64,000 nucleotides of DNA from Periplaneta americana (GCF_040183065.1 NC_091132.1:93284606-93348605), one strand, 5' to 3'. Counted from the stretch's first letter, positions 43,811 to 56,683 are shown. Notes: generated from the letters alone by a model not told the origin. Numbers and translations are program-made.

Positions 43811-45955
43811 TAGGTAGAGTTTTAGTTAGTGGAAGGGAGTAGTGTTTACTTAGTCCGGAGAAAGTCAAGGTCGGAACAAACGACAACTAGTTAATGTTTG
43901 TAAACAAAATGCACGGTCTATCTAGATACAGCGACTTTATCAGAACCTTAGTGATTGTAGGGCTGCAAAAAGTATTGGCTATAGGTTACGCTGCATTGTA
44001 CGTACAGCTCTGTGTTTACAAAATGCTTATGTGCACGCACGACTAGTTACTGCAGCGGCTGCGTGTACATTTCGCTCCGTATGAATGAACTTATAATACA
44101 ATTTACATTTACAGGATTACCTAGGCCTACTAATGTTCGGAATAAATATTACATTTATAAAAAACATCATTATCATCAATAAAGTCAAACACAATTTCTC
44201 CGTGTTCTGAATTCAATTATCTATTCTTTATTGGATTTTGTTTCGACATTCTGATACATCCTCACGTCACTTAAACGGCTGTTAAGGCAGTTATTACACT
44301 GCATACAATAATATCTGTAGCACTATTATGATATTCACCCCAATTGGAACTACACTTACTGATTAAAACACAAGTATTTTCCCACACAATTATGATAATG
44401 AAATAACGATTATTTTGACGTTAAATATGTGAAACTGCTAAATGTGAAAGCTCATAAATCTTTGTCCAGAATACACAGGGATAGTGCAAAAGGTTATGAC
44501 TCGCTGTTTCGAAATAAATATAACATTCAATATAAAAGCCGCCAGTTCTTTAATGACACCATTTATTTTATCCCACACATGTACGGCACTTTTTATTGAT
44601 TAATTTATATCGCGTAATTTGGAATGCGGCACTGGGAGTGCATCGGATTCGAATAAAATTTTAGTATCGCTTGCATTGACCCGACAACTCTAATATTGGA
44701 AGTGAGCCAAATTAATTTAGAAACCAAAACGAATTCACCGATGGAAATGGATGTTTCCAAATTTGCTTTATTTGAATGCTGCATTTATCGCTTTCTTAAT
44801 CTACAACAGTTATTTGAAGATGCTGAGAAGAAAACGAGGTGTCGAAGAAGTGCAAACACTCGTAGGGAAATGCAAATATAAGAAGAAAGTTTACCATACA
44901 CCTTCTTCTTCCACCAAAATCTCACACAATCTAATTGAACCTTAATTCTGACATAGGCCTGTACAAAAGATTCCATGAAAATAGAGGAACCCGCTTTATC
45001 AGTTTAAGAGGAATCAGAAAAATGTGATTTCTCTGAAAGTATATCTGAAGTTATTATTTTAACAATAAATAGGCATCTTTTAATTAATTAGTAATACAAA
45101 TTAAATAGTAAACATAAAATACATTCATATTCCCTATAATAAATACATATTGTTATTGATAATATGTATTATAGCGGTATAAAAAGAAGAACCATTTGAC
45201 GTAACTTGGAAAAGGAAATGTTTTGTGAAAGTATTTCTATATAAAATTACAATATTACCGGTACTTCAGAATGAAATTGTGGAATGAATTCAGGTTATCC
45301 ATGAAGAATGACTGGCAAGTCATCAGGGCATATGTACTGTACAGTGGGGACATAATTGTCGAGTGGGTGAAAATGTTTCAAGATCTGTAGTGCGGTTGAT
45401 AAGAGGCTATAGTTTCATTTCCTTCTGAGCATAGATACGAGTAGGCCTATGTATTATTTAATCAGAAGCTGTATTTTAAATACTTTTCTCAAGCTATAAT
45501 TCTGTGAATTTCTTGAAGCTCAGTCCCAACAGTGAAATTTCAACAATGACAAAAAGGTATAAAGAAAGGAAAAAAATATGTGTTTTTTTGGTAGGAAATA
45601 CATTCCAGAAGGTTTAGTTGTTTTTTCTCAAATTATTTACACTTTTTTAGTAAATAAAGTTATTATGCATACTCAACCTAGAATGATTTGGAAGAGTATG
45701 GAGAGCTATTACCGCAATTCACGCCAAGATAGAAGTTGAACAGTTCGATGCAAGGTAGTAAACAAATGTCGAATATGTATGATGTACACTGATACATTGC
45801 CTAATCACTAGGGCTGAAGAAAATTATTGATATCAGGGTAGTGAATCATTTATATATACATCGTTGCCCGGTGTCTCTACTGCCTGAAGGAGCAGAGGGA
45901 GTGAACGTCCAACTCTCCTCAATAGTAGACCTGCTTAACATCTAATCATAGGGCC
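43811..45955. other. 2.1 kb without recognised feature
   Basis: No LINE coding continues upstream of 43810, so the LINE is 5' truncated there. Short open frames near 44.7-44.95 kb are not recognised. Confidence 0.4.
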
Positions 45956-46002
45956 TGTACACACATTTTCAAATGACGATACTGAACAAAGTGCGTTGAG
46001 AA

Positions 46003-46241
46003 GTCATATCGTCGCTGCTCCTCTAACATCAGCTATTTGTTTTTTGTTTTCCACTTATAATTGCCTTGATTTTCAAAAGCCACTTTAGGAATAAATTCAA
46101 TCATTACGTGATAAATGATGAAATTTTACCGAAAGCAGCTTTGAAAATCCACGTAATTGAAACTGATAATGTATTTTCTACTGCAAAATCTTCTTAATAA
46201 CAAATAGTTGATTTTGGAGGCGCGGCGACGATATATGCGTT
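46003..46241. repeat. Candidate snap-back repeat
   Basis: catatcgtcgctgctcct…ctatttg (46006-46042) is inverted against caaatagttgattttgg…gcgacgatatatg (46201-46240). Arms are about 38 bp with several mismatches, spacer about 160 bp. No target duplication seen. Confidence 0.5.
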
Positions 46242-46244
46242 AAA

Positions 46245-46879
46245 GATTTAATTGATGCAAATTATGTAAAGTAAATTAATTTTACTAGAAGAAGTCAGTA
46301 TATAACAATAAAAATAAAAATAACGGACAGTCAAAAGTTATGAAAAATACAAAAGAATCAATTTATTTTAATATAACATTTGAAGTTAAAGACCACATAT
46401 ACACTTAGCTGAGGCTTTCGGAAGGCACGAAGATGCAGCTCATGCTTACCATAAGAGTAAAAAAGCCACAAACCGGCCCTCCTATTGGGAAATATCTGGC
46501 ATCGCTACTTATTATAGTAAATTTATATGCGTTGTCGACTACAGATTTGTTGCTAAAGTTACGGAGAGTGCATACATTACAATATGCTGTCGTACATGAC
46601 ACTAAATTGTTAGAAAGTGCATCTAAACTTCGAAAAGATAGTACCTACTGCATCTCAGGTTATATTTAGGACTGTTAGCATTGATACCATAATCGACGCC
46701 AGTACCGGAAGAGTGGTTTCCATCTCTCTATGGAAATAAATAAGTTGATATTAGTACACTGCTCCGTCGATTTAGCAGAAAGTCAATGTCCACCTACTTA
46801 GATACCGTATAACCAGAGGAGCAAGTCCCCTGCAATCGGTAAACATAATCTTTTTTTAGAGCAGTGGTGTTCAATCTAT
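46245..46879. other. No firm feature
   Basis: A hAT-end-like cagtggtgttcaatctatgg at 46863 has no partner. A short unrecognised open frame lies at 46433-46669. Confidence 0.4.
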
Positions 46880-47043
46880 GGTATGCGTACAGCAGAAGCA
46901 GCAGCAGTAGTAGTAGTAGTAGTAGTAGCAGTAGCAGTAGATTTATTTCTACTGGCAGAGTTGAAGCCATAAAACTTTCTCTTCCACCTCACCAGTATTA
47001 GAACAATTTCAATACAATAGCAGAAATACAGAAACAAAATACA

Positions 47044-47098
<55 letters not shown>

Positions 47099-47480
47099 CG
47101 AAAACAGTTTAGTTACATGTAGGCCTAATTCTAAAAATCAAACAAATTATAGTAATGTGAATCGAATTGTTAAAATAATAAAGAAAATTTATATGTTGAA
47201 AATAAAAATCATATACTAAAAAAAATTATATTTTAGGAGAGCTCACAGTCTAAGCAGTCTATTTGACAACCAGGTTTTGAAATTAGTAAATGTCTGACAG
47301 CCCCTTAAGATATGAGGTAGGGAGTTCCAATGACGAGAAATTGGAATGGTGAATGATGAAGAAAATCGGGAAGTGTTATGATGAGATATACTCTATGTAC
47401 TGCTGATGTGAGATAGAGTATTTAGGTTATGGTTGGAGCATAAATACACAATATGGACAGTAAACAATCGATCATACAGG
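46880..47480 (-). pseudogene. LINE 3' end, same family as 40868-43810
   Basis: On the minus strand, HHNTSRFSSSFTIPIS, RHWNSLPHILRG and FKTWLSNRLLRL-stop match the C-terminal block of the LINE at 41.4 kb (SIAMARSWNSLP … FKIRLFRN). The 3' UTR carries an AAT microsatellite (47046-47097) and ggcagagttgaagcc, then a (CTA/CTG) tail at 46886-46940. Severely 5' truncated. Confidence 0.72.
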
Positions 47481-47541
47481 AGTGAGTGAGTGAGTGAGTG
47501 AGTGAGTGAGTGAGTGAGTGAGTGAGTGAGTGAGTGAGCGA
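47481..47541. repeat. (GAGT)n microsatellite
   Basis: About 15 units at the broken 5' edge of the LINE relic. Confidence 0.94.
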
Positions 47542-47995
47542 GCAAAGACAAAATAAATATTACCTTACTCTCTCCAGCAATATCCTTAACTTTTGTGCAG
47601 TTTTAAAGGTGCTGAATAATGCTTACTTTGTCAGAAATACTCAGACTTGAAAGTGTTTCTGACACGATGCCTTACCGGTTTGAGGGGGCTTGGATTCTCG
47701 TCACAACAGACCATGATGTACTAGTTCTGCTTTCTTTAGGCTCAGACGCATTCTACGACGGAGAAGTGTATCTATAATTATTTAAATTTTGAAACTTCAT
47801 GAACATTGAAAATTTCATTGCTTTAGATGTTACTGTCATTCTCTCATAATTTTAGCTATTGGAATAATATATACAACAGGAAGCCACATTTGAATAGAAT
47901 TTATAAATAATAAAATTTTACACTTTACTTGAGGAGTAAACAGTATTAAAATCACACACCACTTACACAATGCTTTTTTTCCGTTTGTTTAGTCA

Positions 47996-48085
47996 AATGT
48001 TCGAAGACAGGTCTGAACCTCACAGGTGATACTAACATGGCATCACTTTTGAGGCAACTAGGGCAGAAGATATAAGATGAATCTT
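47996..48085 (+). repeat. Repeat F copy
   Basis: ttcgaagacaggtctgaacctc … gaggcaactag, shared with 16794-16947 and 62110-62215. Boundaries uncertain. Confidence 0.65.
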
Positions 48086-49513
48086 TTAATTAGAAATCAC
48101 TATCACGAGATCTAATGTCCACGCTTATAGTGTAAAGAATTAAAATTTCAGACTTGACTTTCTTATAATAATTTAACTTACAGTACTAAAGTCCGTATTA
48201 CTCAAAGAGAAACAATAATCCTATTCGATGAGATATATTATAAACTGCGTTCCATTCTTAATCACTTTAAAATAACACTGATATGGTGAAGTATCGTACG
48301 TACAACATCGACATCAAAATGTCTTACATCGAAAAATATCGATAAGTGTGCTGTAGCAGTAACATCGCAACGTCCTTACTTGTGTTGAAAGATAATCTGT
48401 AATTCAGAAAAGCATAAAAAAACCGAATTCTCAATCACATTGAAGAACAATGTATAGTGGGACCATCGGATCTGTGCCCCCGAAAGATATGCGAACTGAA
48501 CCCTAATTCCTTCTCAGCTTCGGTAATAAATTTCTCTCCCTGCATTCCTATCTATCTCTCTTTCTCTCTCCCATTACTCACAATTTTGAGCCTTCTTGCG
48601 GGACAGTTTATTAGCACTTGCAGTCCAGTGTTGTCAATTCAACATGATCACTGTACCAAGAAGTGGCGAAAGAAATATTATTAAGCAAGTACTTAATAGC
48701 ATTTTGCGATGAAGAGAAACAAACACGTTAATATATCTTTCCTATAAATGAGGCAACGAAAAGAGCTGTATACTTTGTAAAGATGTGTGCTTTTCATCGG
48801 CATGTCTTATCCGCTGTAATAATAAAATTGTAAATGTGAAATCTCATTCACTGGAAGTGGTAGACTCAATTTCAACAGAATACCAACAACAACCTAGTGT
48901 TGGTGCTTCAACAAAAATTATTCGCGATAATTCTATGGAGCCTGTTGTTCTGACAGAAAAATTGACAACAAAAATATGAAACAGCTTTTAATATCACATT
49001 TGAAGGTTGAAAATGATTCACTGTAAAGTACCAATTAATATAATTCGTCGTAAATTGTTTATGAACGACGATGCTTCTTTGTTTTTATCGAGTTACAAAA
49101 AAATTTTTGCGTATGCGATTTACAAATAAATGGACTGGATGTGGAGGACTCATTCTATGGTTTGTACACAACCGGAAATTGAACCTATCTGATTTTTACT
49201 TATAACGTTATCTTAAAACCTTCCATTATCATTATCCTAACAAACTGTTGAATGATTCTGTCAATGACTTTGTTCCTACACATGGAAATGTTTATTTCTT
49301 GAAGCTATCTATACCGAGATGTTTACAGGGCTTGCAAAAAGGCGAAGGGAGTTTCTTTTAAACACTTCTTACAAAAGTAAACTTCTTGTAGTTAGAATAC
49401 TAAAGCAATGTTAATTTGGTACAAAGGCGATTACTGACATAAATTTATATAATCATTTAAATTATTATACATCGGTCAATGAAGAGGATCGCTAATGTTA
49501 TGAAGTAAATCTT
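48086..49513. other. 1.4 kb without recognised feature
   Basis: Short open frames (48457-48684, 48785-48979) show no known motif. Confidence 0.4.
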
Positions 49514-50116
49514 TATACAGATATAGAGTGAACTGAAAGTAGTATCATAAATTTCAGGGGTTTATTCTTTGAGAAATTTCAAACAAAGTTCTATACAATT
49601 TAATTGTATCTTTTTTGCTTCGTTTTCGAGATAAAAATGGATTTATATGAAATATTTCAAAGCGTGCTCTGGGAAAGCCTTTGGTTTAAATCCCATAATG
49701 CTCAGTTAATTTAAGAGAGCAGTGTAGCATGATAATAAATTATTGAAATAGTTTAGTTTTGTCCTTTGAATGTGCAAAAATTTAGTCCGAAGGAATGTAA
49801 CATTGTAAAATCACATTGCACAACGAAAAGTTACATTCGTTAGGATCAAATTTCTGCACATTTAAATGACAAAAATTAAATTTCTTTTAAGAATTCATTA
49901 TCATATTTCACTCCTCTCTTAAATTTACTGAGTATATTGGAATTTAAACCAATGGCTTTCCCAAAACACGCTATGAAATGTTTCATATTATAAAACAATT
50001 TTTTATCTCGAAAAAGAAGCAAAAACGAAGAAAACTGCATTAAACCTTTTTCTTTGAAATATCACGAAGAATAATCCCACAAAAGTAATGACATTACCTA
50101 CGATTCAGTCTGTATA
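49514..50116. mobile_element. 603-bp foldback palindrome element
   Basis: Almost the whole block is one imperfect inverted repeat centred near 49820. Paired landmarks are tatacag (49514) and ctgtata (50110-50116), gagataaaaa (49628) and ttttttatctc (about 50000), gggaaagcctttggtttaaat (49672) and atttaaaccaatggctttccc (about 49940), and gaatgtaac (49793) and gttacattc (about 49832). No coding potential. It behaves as a foldback element or long-TIR MITE; no longer target duplication was confirmed. Confidence 0.8.
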
Positions 50117-50137
50117 GGTTATACGGCCCTATAGAGA

Positions 50138-51383
50138 GTGGAAGGGGACCGATGCACCAGCGAATAGGGATTACAAAGCGTGGATACTGAGCGAATTTGC
50201 CTGTTTTGTTTCTCTGTGTGCCGGCGTTTATTTCCACGTTCAAGCGCTAGAGGTTAGTGTAATCGAGCACACGCTAAGGTAATAATTAGACTTCGTTGAA
50301 TTGCCATACGCAGCGTGCAATCAGGTTGCCGATGTACGGTAGTATAGAGGAGGTGAGCGACCGCCCGGTCTCGTAGTATAAGCAGTTCATGTGAAGAGTT
50401 GTGACCGGTCCAAATAATAGAGCAGCTACAGCTAATGTATACCTATGTAAGCACTTGTTTTTGCATTACTGTGATTGGAATAGTCAAAGCTTAACATTTG
50501 TTCTGTGCAAACAAGAATTGAATCAAACATACTACAATGAGAGTGTTGCTGTTCCAAATAATTGCCCCTGGAATACCCTTACCCCCGCAGCCAGTCTTGA
50601 CCCGTTGAAAAACGTGATTGGATGGTGTTAATTAGTATTCAGAATATTACGGCAAAATAATGGAGGTAATTGATGCATTAGATAGCACAGACAGTTCCGC
50701 TGTTGCAGCTGTAAAATCATTGCCTTCTGAACAGCTATTGGAAGATATTCTGTTTATTGATTCTAATTTTAAAATCGTGTCAAAGCATCACCCTGTTAGA
50801 ATCGTCTAAACTACAACTCTCAAAAGCCCTTAATATAGTGGATAAAGTATCACAAATCGTTATCCAAGACATCACTAATTTCAGAAAAAGTGAAATGTAA
50901 GTTGAGAAACATTATTGCTAAAAATTCTGCCTATTCACAACTTCGTACTATAAATGATGTATTATCATGTCACGACAAGACGTGTGAAGTTGGTGTGCTA
51001 AAAAGTAGTGACTTCCCGTTCTTTAAATATGCACCTATTACATCGTGTGATGTTGAACGTACATTTTCGCAAAATAAAAACTGTTTAAGTGACCATCGGA
51101 AGAGGTTACTTTGCAGTCTCTCAAAATATACGTAACTCTTCACTGCAATGCACACATTCAAGGATGATGTGAGTATATTACATTAAATTGTAAGGTTTAA
51201 TATATCTCACTACAAAATAATTGTGTATTTACATGTTTAGACATTTGCTACTTCAATGATCATTCATTATATTTCTTGAATACAGGATACAGGTTTTATT
51301 GTAACCGCAGTATACTGCTCAGTGTTTACATCAGAGGCATACTCGATCCGTTGCACGTCCCCTTCTCATACAGTCTATACCGC
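50138..51383 (+). mobile_element. Possible hAT element around transposase relic (ends tentative)
   Basis: tatagagagtggaagggga near 50138 is loosely inverted against tccccttctcatacagtctata ending near 51383. These ends surround a hAT C-terminal relic. No target duplication was confirmed, so the boundaries are provisional. Confidence 0.35.
50660..51160 (+). pseudogene. hAT transposase C-terminal relic, different subgroup
   Basis: MEVIDALDSTDSSAVAAV, LLEDILFIDSNFKIV, then (after a frameshift) SSKLQLSKALNIVDKV and IVIQDITNFRKSEMKCKL. The open frame 50890-51135 then contains FFKYAPITSCDVERTFSQ and NCLSDHRKRL. The P-x-x-S-x-D-V-E-R-x-FS block followed by L-x-D-x-R-x-R is the hAT dimerisation signature of a subgroup different from the relics at 12.6, 25.2 and 38.3 kb. 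At least two frame breaks. Confidence 0.62.
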
Positions 51384-51389
51384 GAGCGT

Positions 51390-53394
51390 AGTAAACCTAA
51401 CGATTCTCGTGGCAATTCCACGAAGTCTAGTAATAATTGAATATAAGAGTTGAGAGACAGGATCCAAACATTGCCTACCTTAATGCATAATCCTGTAACG
51501 CTTTGCTTAAAATAAATTCACGTTAACAGCTTTTCCTTATTTCTCAGTGACAAACTAGTTGTATTAATAATAATTTTTTTATGTTTTATATATACTAAAT
51601 TATAATATAAACTAATATAATGCATTGTGAAATTATGTATCAAATTCGTTTAATATTTCTATGGAATATAATATAGGTATATTGTTTTACTTCTTATAGG
51701 AGTTTTGTTTTTCAATTTTCAGCGCTATAAAATCATTACATGTTTTAATTGTTGTTGGGGTCAATATCTCAACTCTTATTATAAAGGAAAAGGAACTCTA
51801 AATAGAGTCTACACATTACAGTTAATGACGGATTTATCATCTCATCGGTTCAATTTATTTTATTTCAGTGCATAATTTACCTAGATGTATTAATTACATG
51901 TGTTATATTTCCTCTGTGTCGACTGCTATCTGGTGTTATGTCAGTGCCAACTCCAGGGAGAAAGCAGAATCTCACGCTCAATCTGGTTTGAAGGTCATTG
52001 AAATCAGCCCTGCTACATCAAAGGTACCGACGCGAAGTGTCCATACTATATAATTATCAATTCGCTGGATGCACCAACATTTAACATTTTTACATGTTAA
52101 ATATAACAAAAATTTTATTACACTTTTCCTTCGAAGAAACACCGTTAAGCAAGGAAGAAATAGTCTTTACCCAATGTTTGCAGCACTCTATTTCGATAAT
52201 AGCCCGAAAGAAATAGCTGATTGCTATACAAGCAGATACGTAAAAATTACCTGAATATTTAATATCTTGAATATTTTTCAAATGAAACCGTTTAGACATC
52301 AACTTAAATTGAATAACTGCGAAAATCGTTAGGAAAAATCTTGCAACCCAGGACACTGTCGCGCATCACAGAATGAGTGCAGCAGAGGGAGAGGGGAAGG
52401 TAAAGAGTACACGCCGCGCTTGCTAGAGTAGCCGTGCTGTTGCCAAGTGCTTCATAGAAACATAACGATTTCCTCTATAATGGTGAATGCTAGAGAAGAA
52501 ACTTATTGAGAACTTTGAAGTCTCTTCTCATGATCTGTTATCAGTTTCATTTTGGTGTAGAGGTTACCATCACTCTGTATATATTTCGACACACACAAAC
52601 AAATTTGTCATTCTTTAAACAATGAAACCAATTTATTGTATCCCTGTTATATGTAATCGTTAAATTGTAGCTTTTACAATAATTGGAAATGAGAAAGAAG
52701 GAGAAACACAGACTGGAGGAAGAAATGGTAAGGGTGAGGAGGATGGAGAAGAGGAGCTTATGAGCTTATGTGTACAATATATGATGATTACACGCTATAT
52801 TTATAATTTGTGTGCACAATTTCCCTTACAGTGTGTTTCTCGAATTGCTTTATTTTTTTTAATCATATCCGAAAATGTTGTACCATATTATGTTTTCCAT
52901 TACTTCATAACAACCATTACTTTTAAGTTTAGCACAATTAATATTGAGTTCAACCAGTAACAATACACTCATTGTAACACAGAATTTGCTATTGAATTGA
53001 ACTCAATTATCAGAATCTCTATTGTACCCGTCCTTTTTACTAGCACAATCGGATATAAAATCTTTCTAGTGTTTCTATTACTGTTTTAATTCATTACATA
53101 CAGTTTATGATTATGTCTAAATTAACAGAATTATTTCCCATAGTAATTAAATTTGTTGCGGTTCTTATTAGAAACTAATCCCATGTGGTTGTGGCTTCGA
53201 ACAACAAACCCAAATAGTGAAATGTAGTAATTTACTGTACGATCAATGTGTCTTCTTGTGTGTTGTGATCGTGTTCTAACAAAGCCGATATTATTGAGTT
53301 CAAATGTGGCCGAAGACGATAGATTTTAAGGGAAATTAAGACAACGAACATGAATTCCTTAGAAACGGAAGTAAAGCGCGTGTCGTACATTAGC
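51390..53394. other. 2 kb without recognised feature
   Basis: AT-rich sequence; no element ends or coding motif recognised. Confidence 0.4.
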
Positions 53395-54133
53395 GTAAAG
53401 CTGGGTCCACACTATATAACAAAACACGTTATATAACAAAGTTATATAACTTATTGTAGAAACGGGAAGAAAATGTTATATAACATGAAATTTGTTTTTG
53501 TTATATAGCAAGTTATATGTTATCCATCGGGTGTCGGTAAAGATCAAAGGATGTTATAAAACATCGTTATATAACATGTTAGCGCACCATGTAACTTGTT
53601 ATAAAACACACCCGCTGCATAAAACGGTACGAGCCAAGTCTTGCTGGAATCATCACGTCATGTGTTTTGCATTATTGCGTAATATCTTGTACGCATTCTC
53701 TGTGTGCTTGGCGTGATTGTTCAACAGTGTTTTGAAGTCAACTTGGCATAATGAAGTGGAACAAGACTTCAACTTGTGAGTTAATAGGGATATCCTGAAC
53801 TAGCACCAACAGATAGCGCACGTGTACTTTAAGGGATGCGATTTGCTTGTGCATTTGTTATCCAATATATAAACATTGAGGATTTACGTAATGTATTAGT
53901 ATATTAAATACTTTTAAAAACAACTCAAAATGCCAAATTTTTGTTGTGTTCCTATATGTTAAAACCAGGGAAAGCTTTCTGCCTTCAATTAGGTCCCGAA
54001 AGATTCTGAATATATGCTTTCAACCTAAAAAAAATAACTAATTAAATTACGCCTATTAAACGAAAAGAACTACTTCAAATAAGGAATTGATAGCTACAGT
54101 TTCATTTTGGAAGAGGGCAAAAAAAAAAAAATA

Positions 54134-54185
<52 letters not shown>
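54134..54185. repeat. (AAT)n microsatellite
   Basis: About 17 units inside the 2.8-kb TIR element. Confidence 0.94.
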
Positions 54186-54189
<4 letters not shown>

Positions 54190-55104
54190 TAACAACATAT
54201 GCAGCCTCGACAGCAAGATATGTTAGCTTAGACTGTATGCAGTACAAGTTGACTTCATTTTACAATGGAATTATACTAGGCCCATAGTGAACTCTCGATG
54301 AACTGGGAACTAGGACGATCCGCAGTGAAAAAAATATATAGACCCATAAATAATATAGTCTGTGTAGACTAACTTATTGAAACCATGTTTTAACTTCAAA
54401 TTTTCAAAGTCATTATACATAGTATTTAAACTTGCATGTGTTTAACCTACAAATCACACGAATAATCGTGATACTACTGCGATCATATTATATCATCCTA
54501 TTCAAAATTGCATTTGTTCTTTCTACAACCAGAGAATAAAGTACGAGGAATTCAAGCCCCATAGTCCCTTTCCTATATAAAAAAACATTGGTGGCTGCAT
54601 ATCCTGTTTATCACGTATGGTAGGCCTAACTACTTACAATACTTATGGATAAAGAGGCAATATTCACCTTCGACAAAGATCCTTCTTTTTTTTTATTCGT
54701 GCACCTTGTTCTCAAAGTTCTCATTTAAGTTCACGAGCATTCAATTTACTCCTATCTATATTCTACATACTGTAGACTTCCCCATCCATCTCTTCAGGGG
54801 AATAGCCCAGTATTATACAAGTTTACGCCATAATTTATTGTAAATTAAATTAGATTATGAGGTAAGATAATACTGAATTACATTAAATTATAATAGATTG
54901 TACAAAATAATTATAAATATAATTTTTACAAGCACAGAAATCCAACAAACGGGAGAACGCAATGTAGTGTAGCATTTGACACAATATAGCCCGGTGCCGC
55001 ATGGAACTCTCCTGCCATCTAACGGTAAAACTTCGCATATGATATCCCTATTTGGCTGTTCAGAGAAAAACGGGCATTAGGGGATCCGACTAATATGAAC
55101 TACA

Positions 55105-55792
55105 GGGTTGTTTCCGATCTCTGATAACGAATTTGAATGACGTCATGTGCGTCAATAATCACACCGACAGCAGGATTGCGGCGAGAGGTGACAGACCAGT
55201 AGTGAGTGATTTCATAATCAGAGTGCACGGTGTATCACAGTAGCAATGCCCAAGAAAATCGAGCAATTCTGGGAGGGGTACATAACAACATTTCCGATGG
55301 CAAGTACAGTTACGTGAAAATCATAGGAGCCTGCAAAAAACGTGGTTTCGTTATTTCAAAGAAAGGCATCTTGTGTGTACATAATAAGACTGGCAAAGCT
55401 CGGATGGGATTAATTCCAGAGTGGAAAAAGCAAGCAAATCAACCCCAGTCACAAGTCGCCGCACTCTACGAAATGATACAAATTAATTCGATTTGAGCTT
55501 AACCAATCTTATTAAGTACATAGGAGATGCCTTTCTTAGAAATAACGAAACCTCGTTTATTGCAGGCGTCTTTTATTTTCACTTAACTGTACTTGGCATT
55601 GGAAAGGGTCGTAATGTATCCTCACCCAAAAAGACTCGATTTTCTTGAGAATTTCTGATGTGAGTCGCCGTGCACTCTGACTATGAGATCACTCACTACT
55701 GGTCTGTCACCTCGCGCCACAGTTCAGCTGTCGTGTGACTCCTGACGCACATAATGTCATTCAAATTCGTTATCAGAGGTCGGAAACAACCC
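55105..55792. mobile_element. 688-bp long-TIR element nested in 53395-56179
   Basis: gggttgtttccgatctctgataacgaattt-type sequence at 55105 is inverted at the right end (55650-55792). The similarity runs about 140 bp through gtgacagaccagtagtgagtga and agagtgcacgg. tac lies on both outer sides, but the exact duplication is unclear. The 88-codon open frame inside (55230-55496, KTGKARMGLIP) is not recognised. No transposase seen. Confidence 0.75.
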
Positions 55793-55804
55793 GTACAAAG
55801 ACAA

Positions 55805-56020
55805 ATAAAAAACAAAGTTTTTTATTCTTCCATCAGATCGAAGTTCCCCCTGCCAAGGAATGTCCATCATCTTTCTTAAGATCTGCTTAAAGGTTATTCT
55901 ACTGTATCGTTTTGTAGCTTGTAATGATGGTCGCACTCAAAATTTCCATTTACAAGGCCTACTACTTCCTGGCAGAATCACACAAGCAACAAGAACTACA
56001 TCCTCTACACTCGACGCCAT
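55805..56020 (-). pseudogene. PIF/Harbinger-like transposase N-terminal fragment
   Basis: From ATG at 56018-56020 on the minus strand: MASSVEDVVLVACVIL, CKWKF-stop-VRPSLQATKRYS, then FKQILRKMMDIPWQGELRSD. The W-x-(W)-V-R-P block followed by a charged segment recalls the start of PIF/Harbinger nucleases (…RRWWVRP…). A TGA stands where Trp is expected. The fragment stops at the nested element. Match judged by eye only. Confidence 0.45.
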
Positions 56021-56289
56021 TTTCAAATGTGAAATTTAATTTATCGAGTTATATAATTTGTTACAAAAATGTAATTTTGATACCAACACAAATATAACAT
56101 ATAGCAAGTTAAAGAAACATGTTGCGTATTAAGTTTGTCCTATAACGTGTTTTGTTATATAGTGTGGGCCCAGCTTTACTTAAGAACATCATGTCCCTGA
56201 GTGAGAGGACTTCATTCCAAACTTTATTTCTTACAAACGTGAAACTGTAATTCATCCTCGTGTATTGTCCTATAATTGAAGTAACTAAT

Positions 56290-56375
56290 TCCTGAGTAAC
56301 TTTCGGCGTTGGACTTCGGACTCATTTCGCCATTATTAATTCACATAATCATCATTCATACCATAGCCATGGTTA
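56290..56375 (+). repeat. Partial SINE-C-like 3' segment
   Basis: gagtaactttcggcgttgga…ggactcatttcgccattatta resembles the SINE-C body without head or tail; diverged. Confidence 0.5.
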
Positions 56376-56465
56376 GGTTCACGGTGCGTGCTGTACTTTT
56401 ACAAGAGCGCGGTCGTTCGGCTACCAATCATAAGTTTCATTTCTATATACCAAACACAGAAATAT

Positions 56466-56466
<1 letters not shown>

Positions 56467-56517
<51 letters not shown>

Positions 56518-56519
56518 TA
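56467..56519. repeat. (TA)n microsatellite at transposon target
   Basis: TA repeat with two TAC interruptions; its last TA (56518-56519) is the target dinucleotide of the transposon that follows. Confidence 0.93.
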
Positions 56520-56683
56520 CAGGGTGTTTCAAAAATACGGGGCATAATTTCAGGTATGTATTTCCCACATGTAGACAATCAAAATAGTTGATTACAACGT
56601 GTGTCCGGAAATGCTTTATTTCCGAGTTATGGCCTTCACAACATTGAAATTCACCGGAACGTTTTTCTTTCCGCAGGTCGTTG
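56520..56683 (+). repeat. Left TIR of DD41D element copy 2
   Basis: Begins cagggtgtttcaaaaat, ends gcaggtcgttg; mirrors 57829-57992. Confidence 0.9.

Larger units (their letters stand above)
53395..56179. mobile_element. 2.8-kb TIR transposon (Harbinger-like?) with nested element
   Basis: The ends gtaaagctgggtccacac (53395) and inverted gtgtgggcccagctttac (ending 56179) continue inward for about 40 bp (tatataacaaaacacg, ttata) with one or two differences; further gttatata motifs are subterminal. The right part carries a Harbinger-like transposase N-terminus on the minus strand. The left part has MPNFCCVPIC (53933), which recalls a THAP start. No target duplication was resolved, so the superfamily is tentative. 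Confidence 0.75.

Noticed and set aside
46863-46885. hAT terminal sequence cagtggtgttcaa
   Set aside because: No inverted partner or duplication found nearby.
55230-55496. 88-codon open frame inside the nested TIR element
   Set aside because: Starts within the TIR and has no recognisable domain; could be real but unsupported.
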